Origin: an uncultured Eubacteriales bacterium | Lineage (GTDB): Bacteria; Bacillota_I; Bacilli_A; RF39; UBA660 | Length of the DNA stretch: 42,376 nt | Assembly: GCA_900319955.1 (NCBI GenBank) | Contig: ONQM01000025.1 | Span: 1 to 42,376 of the forward strand | Reading direction: 5' to 3' | Part shown: piece by piece, positions 25,519 to 35,000 of the stretch | How the letters are laid out: the number at the start of each line of letters is the position of its first letter | Position numbering within the stretch: position 1 is the first letter of the stretch | Position numbers and translations under genes: made by a program | The notes under the pieces: generated by a model | Told to the model about the DNA's origin: nothing | Database searches by the model: none | What the model saw: the letters and a program-made list of their open reading frames with translations, nothing else

Positions 25519-26083
25519 GATTGATAAGTATGGACATTATGTTAATTATTAAGGAGTAGAAATTAATGTTAATACAGACAAGAATGGTAAAGATCATATA
25601 AGTATTTATGATAGTTGTCCAGCAGAAAATAAAGATCATGGTTCAATTCATGTTAATTATGATAGCAATACTGGAAAAGGTGAAATCACTGATACAACTA
25701 GTGGTAGTAAAACAACAACTGATACCCAGTGTTATTTAGCTACTGCCTGTATGAGACATCTGCAGAAAAAATTCGATGATAATTGTGATGAATTAACAAC
25801 ACTTAGGTGGTTTAGAGATAAATTTGTATCTAAAGAAGATAAAGAACATTATTATATAACAGCACCAATTATAGTGGAAGCAATAGATGAACTTAATGAT
25901 AACAATAAAATATATGATTATATATATAATAATGTTGTAAAGTCTTGTGTTGAAGCAATAAAAAAAGGTGATTATGAATTTGCATATAATAAGTATAAAA
26001 ATTCTGTTTTAACATTTGAAGAAGAGTTTGCAAGGCCAAAATTAACTGGAAAGTTTGTTAAAGTTTTAAAAAGAATAGGATAA
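25511..26083 (+). pseudogene. CFI-box protein gene interrupted by an in-frame TAA
   Basis: The frame opens at 25511 with MSEIDKYGHYVNY, overlapping the previous stop. It meets TAA at 25550-25552 and then continues in the same frame for 176 codons. After a Gly/Thr/Asp-rich low-complexity stretch comes CYLATACM, then DELTTLRWFRDKFV (about residues 77-105 of the full frame). This is the CFI-box pattern (C-[FY]-[IL]-A-T-A-C ... LRxFRD) found at the ends of many bacterial proteins of unknown role. The next in-frame ATG (25751) lies after the first Cys of the box, so a restart would lose the motif. Everything past the stop looks intact, so the mutation is recent or is suppressed. Confidence 0.65.
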
Positions 26084-26084
26084 T

Positions 26085-26477
26085 ATGTTAAAAATAAATA
26101 ATATAGAATATGATGTGGTATCTTCTGAAATTAAATATGTTGATTCTGTGCATAATAAAGAAAAATACTATTCAATTTTAGTAAACATAAATATAGAACT
26201 AGATGGTAATAGTGGCTATATTAGGTTTTATATAGACAGATTCAAAAATAGAGATATTAATAATATTAAAAATAAAAAGTTTATTGACTTACCAACTAAC
26301 TTAGATTCAAAAATAAATATGATTGAAATATTTGATACTAATAATTTTATTGATTTTATTGATAGTAAAGTTATAGTAGATTTTAAAAATGTTATTGATA
26401 ATAAAATTGAAACAAAAATTATTATTAATGATGAAAGTATTAATTTAGAATATCAGGGATTACTTGATATTAAATAA
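26085..26477 (+). CDS. Hypothetical protein, last gene of the DUF488 operon
   Basis: 130 residues; the ATG follows the previous stop by 1 nt, so it is probably translated by restart. Composition is Asn/Ile/Lys/Asp-rich, with no membrane helix or signal. Alternating hydrophobic strands (SIKY..., SGYIRFYIDRF) suggest a beta-rich fold. No family recognised. A terminator follows within 35 nt. Confidence 0.6.
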   Translation: MLKINNIEYDVVSSEIKYVDSVHNKEKYYSILVNINIELDGNSGYIRFYIDRFKNRDINNIKNKKFIDLPTNLDSKINMIEIFDTNNFIDFIDSKVIVDFKNVIDNKIETKIIINDESINLEYQGLLDIK

Positions 26478-26509
26478 TAAAAAATTAGGAAATTATTAAC
26501 ATAAAAGGT

Positions 26510-26545
26510 AAAAACTATCAGTTTATTTCTGGTAGTTTTTATTAT
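26510..26545 (+). terminator. Terminator of the DUF488 operon
   Basis: AAAAACTATCAG (26510-26521) pairs with CTGGTAGTTTTT (26529-26540): 12 pairs with one G-U, a 7-nt loop and a T-rich tail. Confidence 0.75.
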
Positions 26546-26583
26546 TTTCTTTATTCGCCAAACATCTATTTATTTGTTTCATC

Positions 26584-27177
26584 TTATAGTTTTTTAACTG
26601 TTTCTGGTTTATCATCTTCTGATAAATCATCACTAGATTTTAATCCTCAAAGTGATAAAACATATGATAAATTTTTATAGCTTTCTCTATAATCTTTTAC
26701 AAGTGATGCAATATCTTTAACATTATTGCTAGGTGATACATTTACTAATTCATCATGCTCGTATATGCAGTCTCCATATTTTATTTTCCATAACTAGTCT
26801 TGCAAATATTCTAGCAGGTGATGTCATATACATAAAGCAACCTTTAATATTTATTCTTGGTGATAACATCATAACTTGAATTTCTTCAACTGCTTTATCT
26901 CCATTTAAGAATACTACTGTTGAAAATATTTTATGTTTAGATACTGCACCTTTAGCATTTCTTGTTTTTTTTTCAGTATTCACTAGCAGGTCCATTAAAC
27001 CAAGATACATGTTGTGTAATCACTATAGCAAGATGCTGCCTTATCGTATAGACTATTATCTCTTGCATAACGTTCATATTCCATTAATTCACGAATTTTT
27101 ATTCGGTCTAATACTTTTTCTTTATTTTGCTGATCTAGTGGTATCTTTCTAAAATCTTTTACTTCCATTTTTATCAT
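26584..27177 (-). pseudogene. Decayed NTF2/SnoaL-like gene
   Basis: The parts add up to a SnoaL-type small protein. The start frame gives DFRKIPLDQQNKEKVLDRI and LMEYERYARDNSLYDKAASCY. A second frame gives WFNGPASEY. A third (26753-27010) gives SKHKIFSTVVFLNGDKAVEE, VMMLSPRINI and ARLVMENKIWRL. A fourth restores the family end YGDCIYEHDELVNVSP, running to a stop at 26584 with one internal TGA. Three or more frame changes and stops show it is dead. Neighbours are also decayed genes. Confidence 0.65.
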
Positions 27178-27289
27178 TCTTTCTTAATTTATTTAATTTT
27201 ACTCAATTATATAAATAAGTAAAGATTTTAAAATATCTTGATGATCTTTTATTTGATCAATATATTTACTTTGAAAGGTGTAATTTATT

Positions 27290-27534
27290 GTGAAAAAAAT
27301 AAAAGTAAAATATCAAGATGTTAGTATTAGAATTCCAAAAGAAAAAGAAAGAAAAATTTATTTTATTATGAACTAAGAGATGATGAGGGAACAAGTTACA
27401 GAATAGAGCAAAGTGTAATTATAAATAATATTGGAAGTCTAATAATTGATAAGGATATATTAGGTAATAAAAAATATATTATGGATAAAGATTTAGATAA
27501 TTTTGATCTTGAAGAGACACAAGAATTTTTTTGA
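27290..27534 (+). pseudogene. Small frameshifted gene, about 80 codons
   Basis: A GTG at 27290 behind GAAAGGTG opens VKKIKVKYQDVSIRIPKEKERK. The frame then stops within about 6 codons, after an A-run near 27348. One base change in phase continues as LFYYELRDDEGTSYRIEQS, then VIINNIGSLIIDKDIL, ending in a TGA at 27532-27534. The joined product of about 80 residues looks like a compact beta-rich protein, but I cannot name it. An A-run slip could be mutation or programmed; nothing supports the latter. Confidence 0.45.
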
Positions 27535-27637
27535 TACATCTTTGAAAACAAAATGACTTTTTTTAAAATTCAAAAAGTTGTTCAAAAATACTTAAAATTA
27601 TGTTATTCTATAATGTAGTGAATTAAAGGTGATGTAA

Positions 27638-28699
27638 ATGATCAAAGGAGCTTCAATGTTTTCTGGTGCAGGTGTTGCTGAAACATATTTTAAAGATGCA
27701 GGTATTGATATAGTTGTCGCAAACGAATTATTGGAAAATAGAGCAAGATTTTATAAGCATATGTATCCAAAGTGTAATGTTATTACAGGTGATATTAGAA
27801 AAGAAGAAATAAAAAAACAATTCATTAATTACATTGATGATGATGTAAAATTTTTAATAGCTACGCCTCCATGTCAAGGAATTAGTAATTTAGGAAAGAA
27901 CAAAAATTTGAAAGATAAACTAAAAGATTCTAGAAATTTTTTGATTTTTGATACATTTGATGTGATAGATAAAAGTAATTTTGATTATATAATGTTTGAA
28001 AATGTTCCAGGCTTTTTAAAAATGAGATATCCTTATAATGGAAAGCTAGAGGGATTAATTGAAATATTAAATGAAAAATATAGTAAAAAATATAATATTG
28101 AATATAAAATATTGAATGCAAAAGATTATGGAGTTCCACAAAGTAGACCAAGAGCAATTATTAAAATGTATAAGAGAGGACTAAAGTGGTCATGGCCAAA
28201 AAAGCAAAAAGAAATTACTTTGCGCGAATCAATTGGTGATTTACCATCTTTGGAATCTGGTGAGGATAGTGGAATTAAATTTCATTATGCTAGGAAGCAT
28301 GATCCCAGACATATTTTATGGATGAGGCATACTCCAACTGGATGTAGTGCTCATGATAATGATGAATTTTTTCCAGTAAAGAGAGATGGAACTAAAATAA
28401 AAGGATATAAAGCTACTTATAAAAGAATGAGTTGGGATGCTCCAGCCTCAGCAGTTACAATGAGAAATGATGCTATTTCTTCTCAAGATAATGTTCATCC
28501 TGGTCGAAGATTGCCTGATGGGACATATTCAGATGCTAGGGTATTAACATTATTGGAATTATTTAGAGTTTCTTCATTACCTGATGATTGGAAAGTTCCT
28601 TCTTGGGCATCAGATACTTTTATAAGACAGGTAATTGGTGAAGGTGTTCCTCCTCGCTTTACTTATAATATAGTGAAAGGAATTGATAAAGATGATTAA
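27638..28699 (+). CDS. DNA (cytosine-5) methyltransferase 1 of a restriction-modification cassette
   Basis: 353 residues. Motif I is SMFSGAGVAETYF (SAM binding), motif IV ATPPCQGISN carries the catalytic Cys, motif VI is ENVPGFL, and motif VIII QSRPRAIIKM is present. Motifs IX-X are at the end (VLTLLELFRVSSLPDDW, IGEGVPP). The target-recognition region lies between VIII and IX. A TATAAT is at about 27611. The gene overlaps the next methyltransferase by 8 nt. It protects host DNA from the nuclease encoded downstream; the recognised sequence cannot be read from the protein. Confidence 0.9.
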   Translation: MIKGASMFSGAGVAETYFKDAGIDIVVANELLENRARFYKHMYPKCNVITGDIRKEEIKKQFINYIDDDVKFLIATPPCQGISNLGKNKNLKDKLKDSRNFLIFDTFDVIDKSNFDYIMFENVPGFLKMRYPYNGKLEGLIEILNEKYSKKYNIEYKILNAKDYGVPQSRPRAIIKMYKRGLKWSWPKKQKEITLRESIGDLPSLESGEDSGIKFHYARKHDPRHILWMRHTPTGCSAHDNDEFFPVKRDGTKIKGYKATYKRMSWDAPASAVTMRNDAISSQDNVHPGRRLPDGTYSDARVLTLLELFRVSSLPDDWKVPSWASDTFIRQVIGEGVPPRFTYNIVKGIDKDD

Positions 28700-29756
28700 A
28701 GGTGTTTCTATGTTTTCTAGCGCCGGTATTGCTGAAACATATTTCAAAAAAGCTGGAATTAATATTACTACTGCAAATGAGTTGTTACCAAAAAGAGGAA
28801 ATTTTTATAAATATTTATATCCGGAAACTGATATGATAGTTGGTGATATAAGAAAAGTAAAAAAAGAATTTCTTGATAGTATACCTAACGATGCTGAATT
28901 TTTAATAGCAACTCCACCTTGCCAAGGCTTTAGTACACTTGGAATTAACAAACACTTATCGCAAATGCAGGCAGATAGTAGAAATTATTTAATTTTTGAT
29001 ATTATTGATGTTATAAATGCAAAAAAATTCAATTATATTATGATAGAAAATGTTCCTAGATATTTAAATATGCTTTTTCCCTATAAAAATGATTTTAAAA
29101 ATATAGAATATATATTAAATGATAATTTTTCTAAAAAATATAATATAGAAATACGAATTTTAAACGCAAAGGATTATGGAGTTCCACAAAGTAGACCAAG
29201 AGCAATTATTAAAATGTATAAGAAAGGTTTAAAATGGCCTTGGCCTAAAATTCAGAAGGAAATTACATTACGTGAAGCAATAGGAAATTTACCTTCTCTT
29301 GAGTCTGGAGAAGATAGTGGAATTAAATTTCATTATGCAAAAAAACATAATGAAAGAGATATTTTGTGTATGAGACATACAGCAGAGGGGTGCAGTGCTT
29401 TAAAAAATGAAGTGTTTTATCCCAAAAAAAAAGATGGAACTAGGATTAAAGGCTTTCATAATACATATAAAAGAATGAAATGGGATGCACCAGCTCCAGC
29501 GCGAACAATGAATAGTGGAAATATCGGATCACATAATAATGTTCATCCTGGCCGAAGATTACCTGATGGAACTTATTCAGATGCTAGAGTATTAACTTTG
29601 CGTGAATTGTTTATAGTATCATCTTTGCCTCCAGAATGGAATATTCCTGAAAATATAAGTGATACATTTATAAGACAGATTATAGGTGAAGCTATACCTC
29701 CTATGCTTGCTTATAACATTGTTAAATTGATAGGATGTGACAATAATAATGATTAA
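28692..29756 (+). CDS. DNA (cytosine-5) methyltransferase 2, tandem paralog
   Basis: 354 residues from the ATG at 28692, whose opening MIKGVSMFSSAGIAETYF mirrors that of methyltransferase 1; a TTG 9 nt upstream is possible but unlikely. Motifs I (FSSAGIAETYF), IV (ATPPCQGFST), VI (ENVPRYL), VIII (QSRPRAIIKM) and X are intact. The two enzymes are closely alike over their whole length, including identical blocks such as LPSLESGEDSGIKFHYA, and differ most before motif VIII. Such pairs usually methylate the two strands of an asymmetric site. It overlaps the nuclease gene start. Confidence 0.9.
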   Translation: MIKGVSMFSSAGIAETYFKKAGINITTANELLPKRGNFYKYLYPETDMIVGDIRKVKKEFLDSIPNDAEFLIATPPCQGFSTLGINKHLSQMQADSRNYLIFDIIDVINAKKFNYIMIENVPRYLNMLFPYKNDFKNIEYILNDNFSKKYNIEIRILNAKDYGVPQSRPRAIIKMYKKGLKWPWPKIQKEITLREAIGNLPSLESGEDSGIKFHYAKKHNERDILCMRHTAEGCSALKNEVFYPKKKDGTRIKGFHNTYKRMKWDAPAPARTMNSGNIGSHNNVHPGRRLPDGTYSDARVLTLRELFIVSSLPPEWNIPENISDTFIRQIIGEAIPPMLAYNIVKLIGCDNNND

Positions 29757-31224
29757 ATTAAATCGAAGTAAAGATAATAAATGGATAATGCAAAAAAATA
29801 TAAGTTCAAGTGACTTATTTGAGGTTTTTGTCGAAGCTATGAATAATCAAAATAATATCATAGATAATGAGTATTTGTTAACTCAATTTAAGAGAAAATT
29901 TTCTTATCGCGGTAGGAGTAATGAAGGAAGTTCAAATACAATGGGTGTTAGATTAAGTCAGGCATGTTTTTATATGTTAGGATACAAAAAAGGTAAAAAT
30001 TTTTATCCAAGTCCTATGACAGATATGTATTTGAATAATAAAAATTACTCCAAAGAAAAACTTTTTTTAGTAAATTTATATTCAATGCAATTTCCTAGCC
30101 CATATAGTGATACTCCAAATAATTTTAAGATATATATAGGAAGATTAATAATTAAATTACTTTTAGATAAAAGAATAGATAATCGATTGTATATTGATGA
30201 GTGTATTTACTTTTTACCTTTTATGGAAACTATTAATTTTGAATTATATGAAGAGTTAATTTCAAGTATACTTGAATATAGAAAACTTTCCTATGATGAA
30301 AAATTAAAATTGTTTAAAAATATTGATATGTATGATGATTTGTTTGCAAATTGTGCTCATGAAATGAATTATTATTTTATAAGAATTTTTAGTGGCTTTG
30401 GTGTTTTTAATATTGTTGAAGATAAAAATCATAATCGAGGTAGAATTTTTTCTTTTAAACATGGAAAGGGGAGTACCTATAGAACTGATGCCTATGCATC
30501 ACGAAAAAAATATAGCGGTTATATTGAATTAAATAGTCTTATTGTGAAAAATGCACATGATTTGGCAAGTAAATACTCAGCTTTTGATATGCCTGAATTG
30601 CAATCTAATTGTCTTTCAAGAGAAGAATGGATACGCGACTTATATGAATTTAAGCCACTTAAATTTATTTCAGTTGTTTTTCCTGCAGAAAGCAAAGATA
30701 GTAATGTTATTGATATTGTAAAAAATATGGTTTATCAATCAAGATATGGTTCAAGAGATGGTAAAACTTTTGAGAATAGTTTAAAACCAATTTTTGAATT
30801 GTTTAGGGAGAATCGAAATGTAGAAATTATTAGTGGCTCTGGAGACACTGACTTGTTGTGTGTGATGACTGAATTAAATAGTGATGAAAAATATAAGATT
30901 AATGTTGATGCAAAGACATCACATCACGCAACTGAACAAATTAATCCAATTAGGATTACAAATCATATAAAAAAGAACAATTCGAGGTATTGCATTATAG
31001 TATCTCCAAAATTTAGTCGAGGAGTAAAAACAGATATTAGTGGATTTAATATTGTCACAATTGAAGCTGAAACATTGGCTAATTATTGTTTAAAAGAATG
31101 CATAAACTCAAGTGATGGACTTGCAAATTATAGTAATTTGGACATTTACATAAAAAATGCACTTGGAACAGATATTACTCGTGCTGTAAATAATTATTTA
31201 GAAAATAATTACAATATTATTTAG
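29749..31224 (+). CDS. Putative type II restriction endonuclease (PD-(D/E)XK)
   Basis: About 491 residues from the ATG at 29749, inside the end of methyltransferase 2; a GTG at 29737 is an alternative. The nuclease site is in the C-terminal third: ISGSGDTDLLCVM with D368, then YKINVDAKTS with D387-x-K389, a D-(18)-DxK arrangement on two strands. The N-terminal 300 residues (opening ISSSDLFEVFVEAMNNQ) are probably a DNA-recognition part; TMGVRLSQACFYMLG is helical. Position after two m5C methyltransferases is the main reason for the call. No ATPase or helicase motifs, so not type I or III. Confidence 0.7.
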   Translation: MIKLNRSKDNKWIMQKNISSSDLFEVFVEAMNNQNNIIDNEYLLTQFKRKFSYRGRSNEGSSNTMGVRLSQACFYMLGYKKGKNFYPSPMTDMYLNNKNYSKEKLFLVNLYSMQFPSPYSDTPNNFKIYIGRLIIKLLLDKRIDNRLYIDECIYFLPFMETINFELYEELISSILEYRKLSYDEKLKLFKNIDMYDDLFANCAHEMNYYFIRIFSGFGVFNIVEDKNHNRGRIFSFKHGKGSTYRTDAYASRKKYSGYIELNSLIVKNAHDLASKYSAFDMPELQSNCLSREEWIRDLYEFKPLKFISVVFPAESKDSNVIDIVKNMVYQSRYGSRDGKTFENSLKPIFELFRENRNVEIISGSGDTDLLCVMTELNSDEKYKINVDAKTSHHATEQINPIRITNHIKKNNSRYCIIVSPKFSRGVKTDISGFNIVTIEAETLANYCLKECINSSDGLANYSNLDIYIKNALGTDITRAVNNYLENNYNII

Positions 31225-31425
31225 AAAAAGTGTTATTCTAAAATTAATTTGATCAATTTAGTTAAAAAGTCATTTTAGTTTTTTATTTATATATGATAGA
31301 TAAGAGCTTGTTGGAAGTAATGATGTGTGTAAATATGTTTTCGTATATGAAGATTCATTTATCCTTTGACTTTTAACCTGTATGTTTGAGATTGTAAATG
31401 TCAAATTATTTTTTGATTTCTTTAT

Positions 31426-31479
31426 ATAAAATAAAAATTATTGATGCTTTTAGTATCAACAGTTGATTTCAAATGAAGC
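31426..31479 (+). repeat. Hairpin repeat, copy A
   Basis: 54 bp closely matching 37631-37683. It consists of ATAAAATAAAAA, a hairpin TTGAT...ATCAA (31441-31445 with 31455-31459) and the tail TTGATTTCAAATGAAGC (31463-31479). The tail is one base different from copy B and resembles the 3' end of the tRNA-Gly gene at 42268-42286. The surrounding non-coding 31225-31596 also shows a terminator-like hairpin near 31500-31529. Confidence 0.6.
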
Positions 31480-31596
31480 ATATATGTTAATGATAATATA
31501 AAAATGTGCAAAATGTGTACATTTTTTACTCGAATATATTTTTATCTTAATAGAGTGGATAATTTAATTGTCATTTCTTTGTAAAGGTATAGACAA

Positions 31597-31839
31597 ATGT
31601 GTAATTTATTTGATACAATTTATTCGAGATATAATTTATGGATGTTACTTCCACAGACTTATACTGCTTTAAAGAGGGATTTAGGTGATGCAACTGTATA
31701 TTTTATTTATGACATCATATTTTTGTTGGAGATACTACTAATAATATATCTTATTCTAGATAAGATAGAAGGATTAATCTACATTTTTCATCTTTTGAAT
31801 AACAAAAAAAAGACACTTTTAATTAAGTGTCATTTCTAA
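31597..31839 (+). CDS. Doubtful small membrane ORF (80 aa)
   Basis: An 80-codon frame with a weak SD (AAAGG) and one hydrophobic helix (about residues 36-58, IYDIIFLLEILLIIYLILD). It runs into a terminator stem that faces the other way. The opening MCNLFDTIYSRYNLWMLLPQ looks protein-like but has no family. It may be chance in AT-rich DNA. Confidence 0.22.
   Translation: MCNLFDTIYSRYNLWMLLPQTYTALKRDLGDATVYFIYDIIFLLEILLIIYLILDKIEGLIYIFHLLNNKKKTLLIKCHF
31804..31831 (-). terminator. Minus-strand terminator downstream of the STAND gene
   Basis: GACACTT (31812-31818) pairs with AAGTGTC (31825-31831). On the minus strand the stem is followed by eight T. It is the first good terminator after the STAND stop at 32039. 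Confidence 0.65.
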
Positions 31840-31930
31840 AAAAATGTGAAGATACATCTAACCAGGACTATATCTCATTTTATATGTAAACAACTATATT
31901 ATATGTATAATACAATTATTTATTCATAAT

Positions 31931-31960
31931 GGAGCGATAGTTGAGTGGTTACACAACTTT
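31931..31960 (+). other. tRNA 5'-half-like fragment
   Basis: GGAGCGA-TA-GTTG, a loop AGTGGTTACA and CAAC reproduce an acceptor 5' strand, positions 8-9 and a D-arm. No anticodon stem or T-arm follows; instead a hairpin GGATGAT...ATCATCC is found at about 31972-31991. It cannot be a working tRNA as it stands. It may be the scar of a recombination at a tRNA gene, or chance. Confidence 0.3.
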
Positions 31961-32038
31961 TTCCCGTATGAGGATGATATATAAATCATCCATCTATAAA
32001 TATTATAACACATTTTATTTTTTTTGAAATACTATTTG

Positions 32039-35000
32039 TTAGTTAAGAAAGTCATCAACATATTCTTCAATTTGTGTTCTTTTAATTTCTTGTTTATAAC
32101 TATCAATTCTTTCATTTAAATAATTAATATGCTCTATATATAATAATTTGTCTTTTCCTTTAATTTTTGTTAGTAAAGATTGAATAAATTCTATCTTTTG
32201 TTCAATAATTGGAATTCTACTTCCACTCCATGATTCGGAATGGGAGAATAAACATACATTTTTGAATATTTCAATATTATTTGTATTATCTAACAAAAAT
32301 AATATCAATTCTTCTTTTAAACTATTGTCTTTTTCTCCAATTACATAAAATAAATAGTAAATTTTTTCTTTGTCATTCTTAGATTCTAATATCTTATTTT
32401 TGAACCAGCCTATTTGATTATTTTTTATATTTTCATCTGTAGTTGATTCAAATAATGAGTGTAATCGCAAATATCCTAAGTTAGAATCAATTATTTTATT
32501 GTAATTATAAGAAATTATTTCATTATGTTTAGGATGAGTCCATATTTTTTTTATAATATTTTTGATTTTACCTGTATGATTATATCTATCTTTTTCGAGG
32601 ATTTTGTTTAATAAATCATAATTATTTATGCACAACAAATATCCTAAATTACCTTCATAATCTCCATGGCATTCTACTGATTTCAAATATAATTCTTCAA
32701 GTAGCTTTTTATTAGCGAATGCATTATATACAATTTCAGCATATTCTTCATCAGCAAATGAAATTGTATAACATGAATACAAGCCAAATTCATCTTGCTC
32801 TAATATTTCCTTCGTATAATTTTCTAATAATCCCTTATTGTACTTAGAATATTCAATAACACTTTCGATTGATAAAGTATATTTATTAGTAGTATTTTGA
32901 TTTTTTATAAAATCTTTTACTATGAATATATATTTTTTATTATGATAGTTATTAAGTATACATGTTAATAAGTAATATTTCTTTGTTGTAGTACTTTTTA
33001 TTATATTATCTATTATTGCATCTAATAAATCTTTATCTAATATATCTCTGATAAAGAACAGTCCGTTTACAAATGGACAGTCTTCATATAAATACGATTT
33101 AAAAATATCTTTGAATAAAGAAGCGTCTTTTGCTATTAAATATTTAAATAAGATATCCAATGAACTTTGTATTTTCCAGTTGTCAACTTTTATGTTTTGT
33201 TTTTCAACTTTATTTAAAGTTTGAAATATTTTTGTGTAAGATTCTTTATTTTTGTTTTCTAAAAATTGTATTAACTCTTTATTTGATTTTCCATAATCAT
33301 ATTTTTCAAATATATTTATTATTAAAAATTCTGGACATTCTTTATACTTTTCTAATGATATTGGTATATTTACTTTTAATTTTTCACATTTTAGTTTTAG
33401 TAAGTATAATATTTTGCCCTGTGTTATAGAAATATTTTTCCAGTTAATAAAGTAGTTTTCATCTAAATATTGTACATCATTTTTTAATATTTCTATTTGA
33501 TCATTGCCATAGAACCAGATTGACTCATTTAATAGTATTTTATAATTACATTTATTTTCATCGCATAGCTGAAATACAATATCAAATAGTTTTTTTCTGA
33601 ATAAGAAAACATTTTCACTTTCTTGCAATTTTAGTGTAATAAGATTAATTGTTCTTGCATTTTTTCCCTGTTCACTAATATGAAATTCTAATTCTAGGCA
33701 ATATAGTAAAGACTGTTCTAATAATATATGATATATATCTTTCATTTTAGAATTTTCTTCTTCTTTATACTTTGAATATAATATACTAGTAATTTCAACT
33801 TCTAATGCAAAGCTAGGATATAATTCTTTTACTAGCCAATAATCTTTAAGGCTTTTACATATTTCATTATATAATCCTGGCTTTTTTTCAAGATACGACA
33901 ATAGTAATTCAAAAGACATTTTTAAATATTCTGTATTTTTAAAATCAGATATTAGATTTAATAAACCATCATTTAAGTAAACATTACTATTATATTTAAT
34001 TTCTTCAGGAAGTTCCTCTTTGGTATAACTGTCAATTTTATTTTTAATTTTAAGTAATGCCTTTGAAGGGTTGACATTGTGAAAATATTCTACAAATTTC
34101 CAATCATTGTTATAGGTTTCTTCATTCCATACTTCATTTATTTCTGCTGTTATGTAATTAAGTGTTTCTTCATTATAAAATTGTTCATTAATCATATTTA
34201 TTGCATTAATAAATTTATTAATAAAATTAGGGTATAGTTTCTTTAACAAATCTGAAATTGTAATTGTTTTATCAACAATTAGATATTTGCATAATAGATA
34301 ATTAGCAAAATTTTGATCACAAATTTTTAATGCATCTTCATTAAAATAGTCAATTAGTTCCATATCCCTTAATTTTTTAAATTCATTTACATCGAAAATT
34401 TGCAAATCACTTAATATTTTTTTTACAATTTCATTAGAAGTACTTATTGGAGATAGTAATGAGATGTAGAATAATATATCTATTTCATGAGATGATATAT
34501 TTTTTTCTTTAAAAATACTATCGTAATAATTTTTAAAAACATCATACACACTATTTAAAGATTCTATCTTTCCGTCTCTAACAGCAATAAAACTCATTAT
34601 TGCTAGTCGCGGATTGCCATTTGCTATTTTTAGTATTTTTTCTTGCCAATTCTTATTTTTAACATTATAATTTTTTTCTAAAATATCTATAAGTTCTGAA
34701 TCTTCCATTTTATTTAATAGATAAATATTCGGTTCAATACATGCATTTAATTTATTTAGAACATCATCTAGTAAATAATCTCTAACAGTTGCAACTATTT
34801 TTATTTCTTCATTTTTATTAGTTATTATTAAATCAATAATTGAGTTTAATCCATTAAGATTATTAATATCATCGATAAATATAATATACTTTTTATCATT
34901 TTTTATAGATGTTTTTATATCATCATATAAATTTAAACCATTTATTCTAATGCATAATGGAGTGTAATTATCTTTTTGTTCTAGTTCTTTTAATATTTCT

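Noticed and set aside
25511-26083. Reading TAA or TGA as a sense codon (alternative genetic code)
   Set aside because: Many other genes here end normally with TAA or TGA, and Trp is encoded by TGG throughout.
31931-31991. A complete tRNA gene
   Set aside because: Only the acceptor 5' strand and D-arm can be drawn; the downstream arms do not pair.
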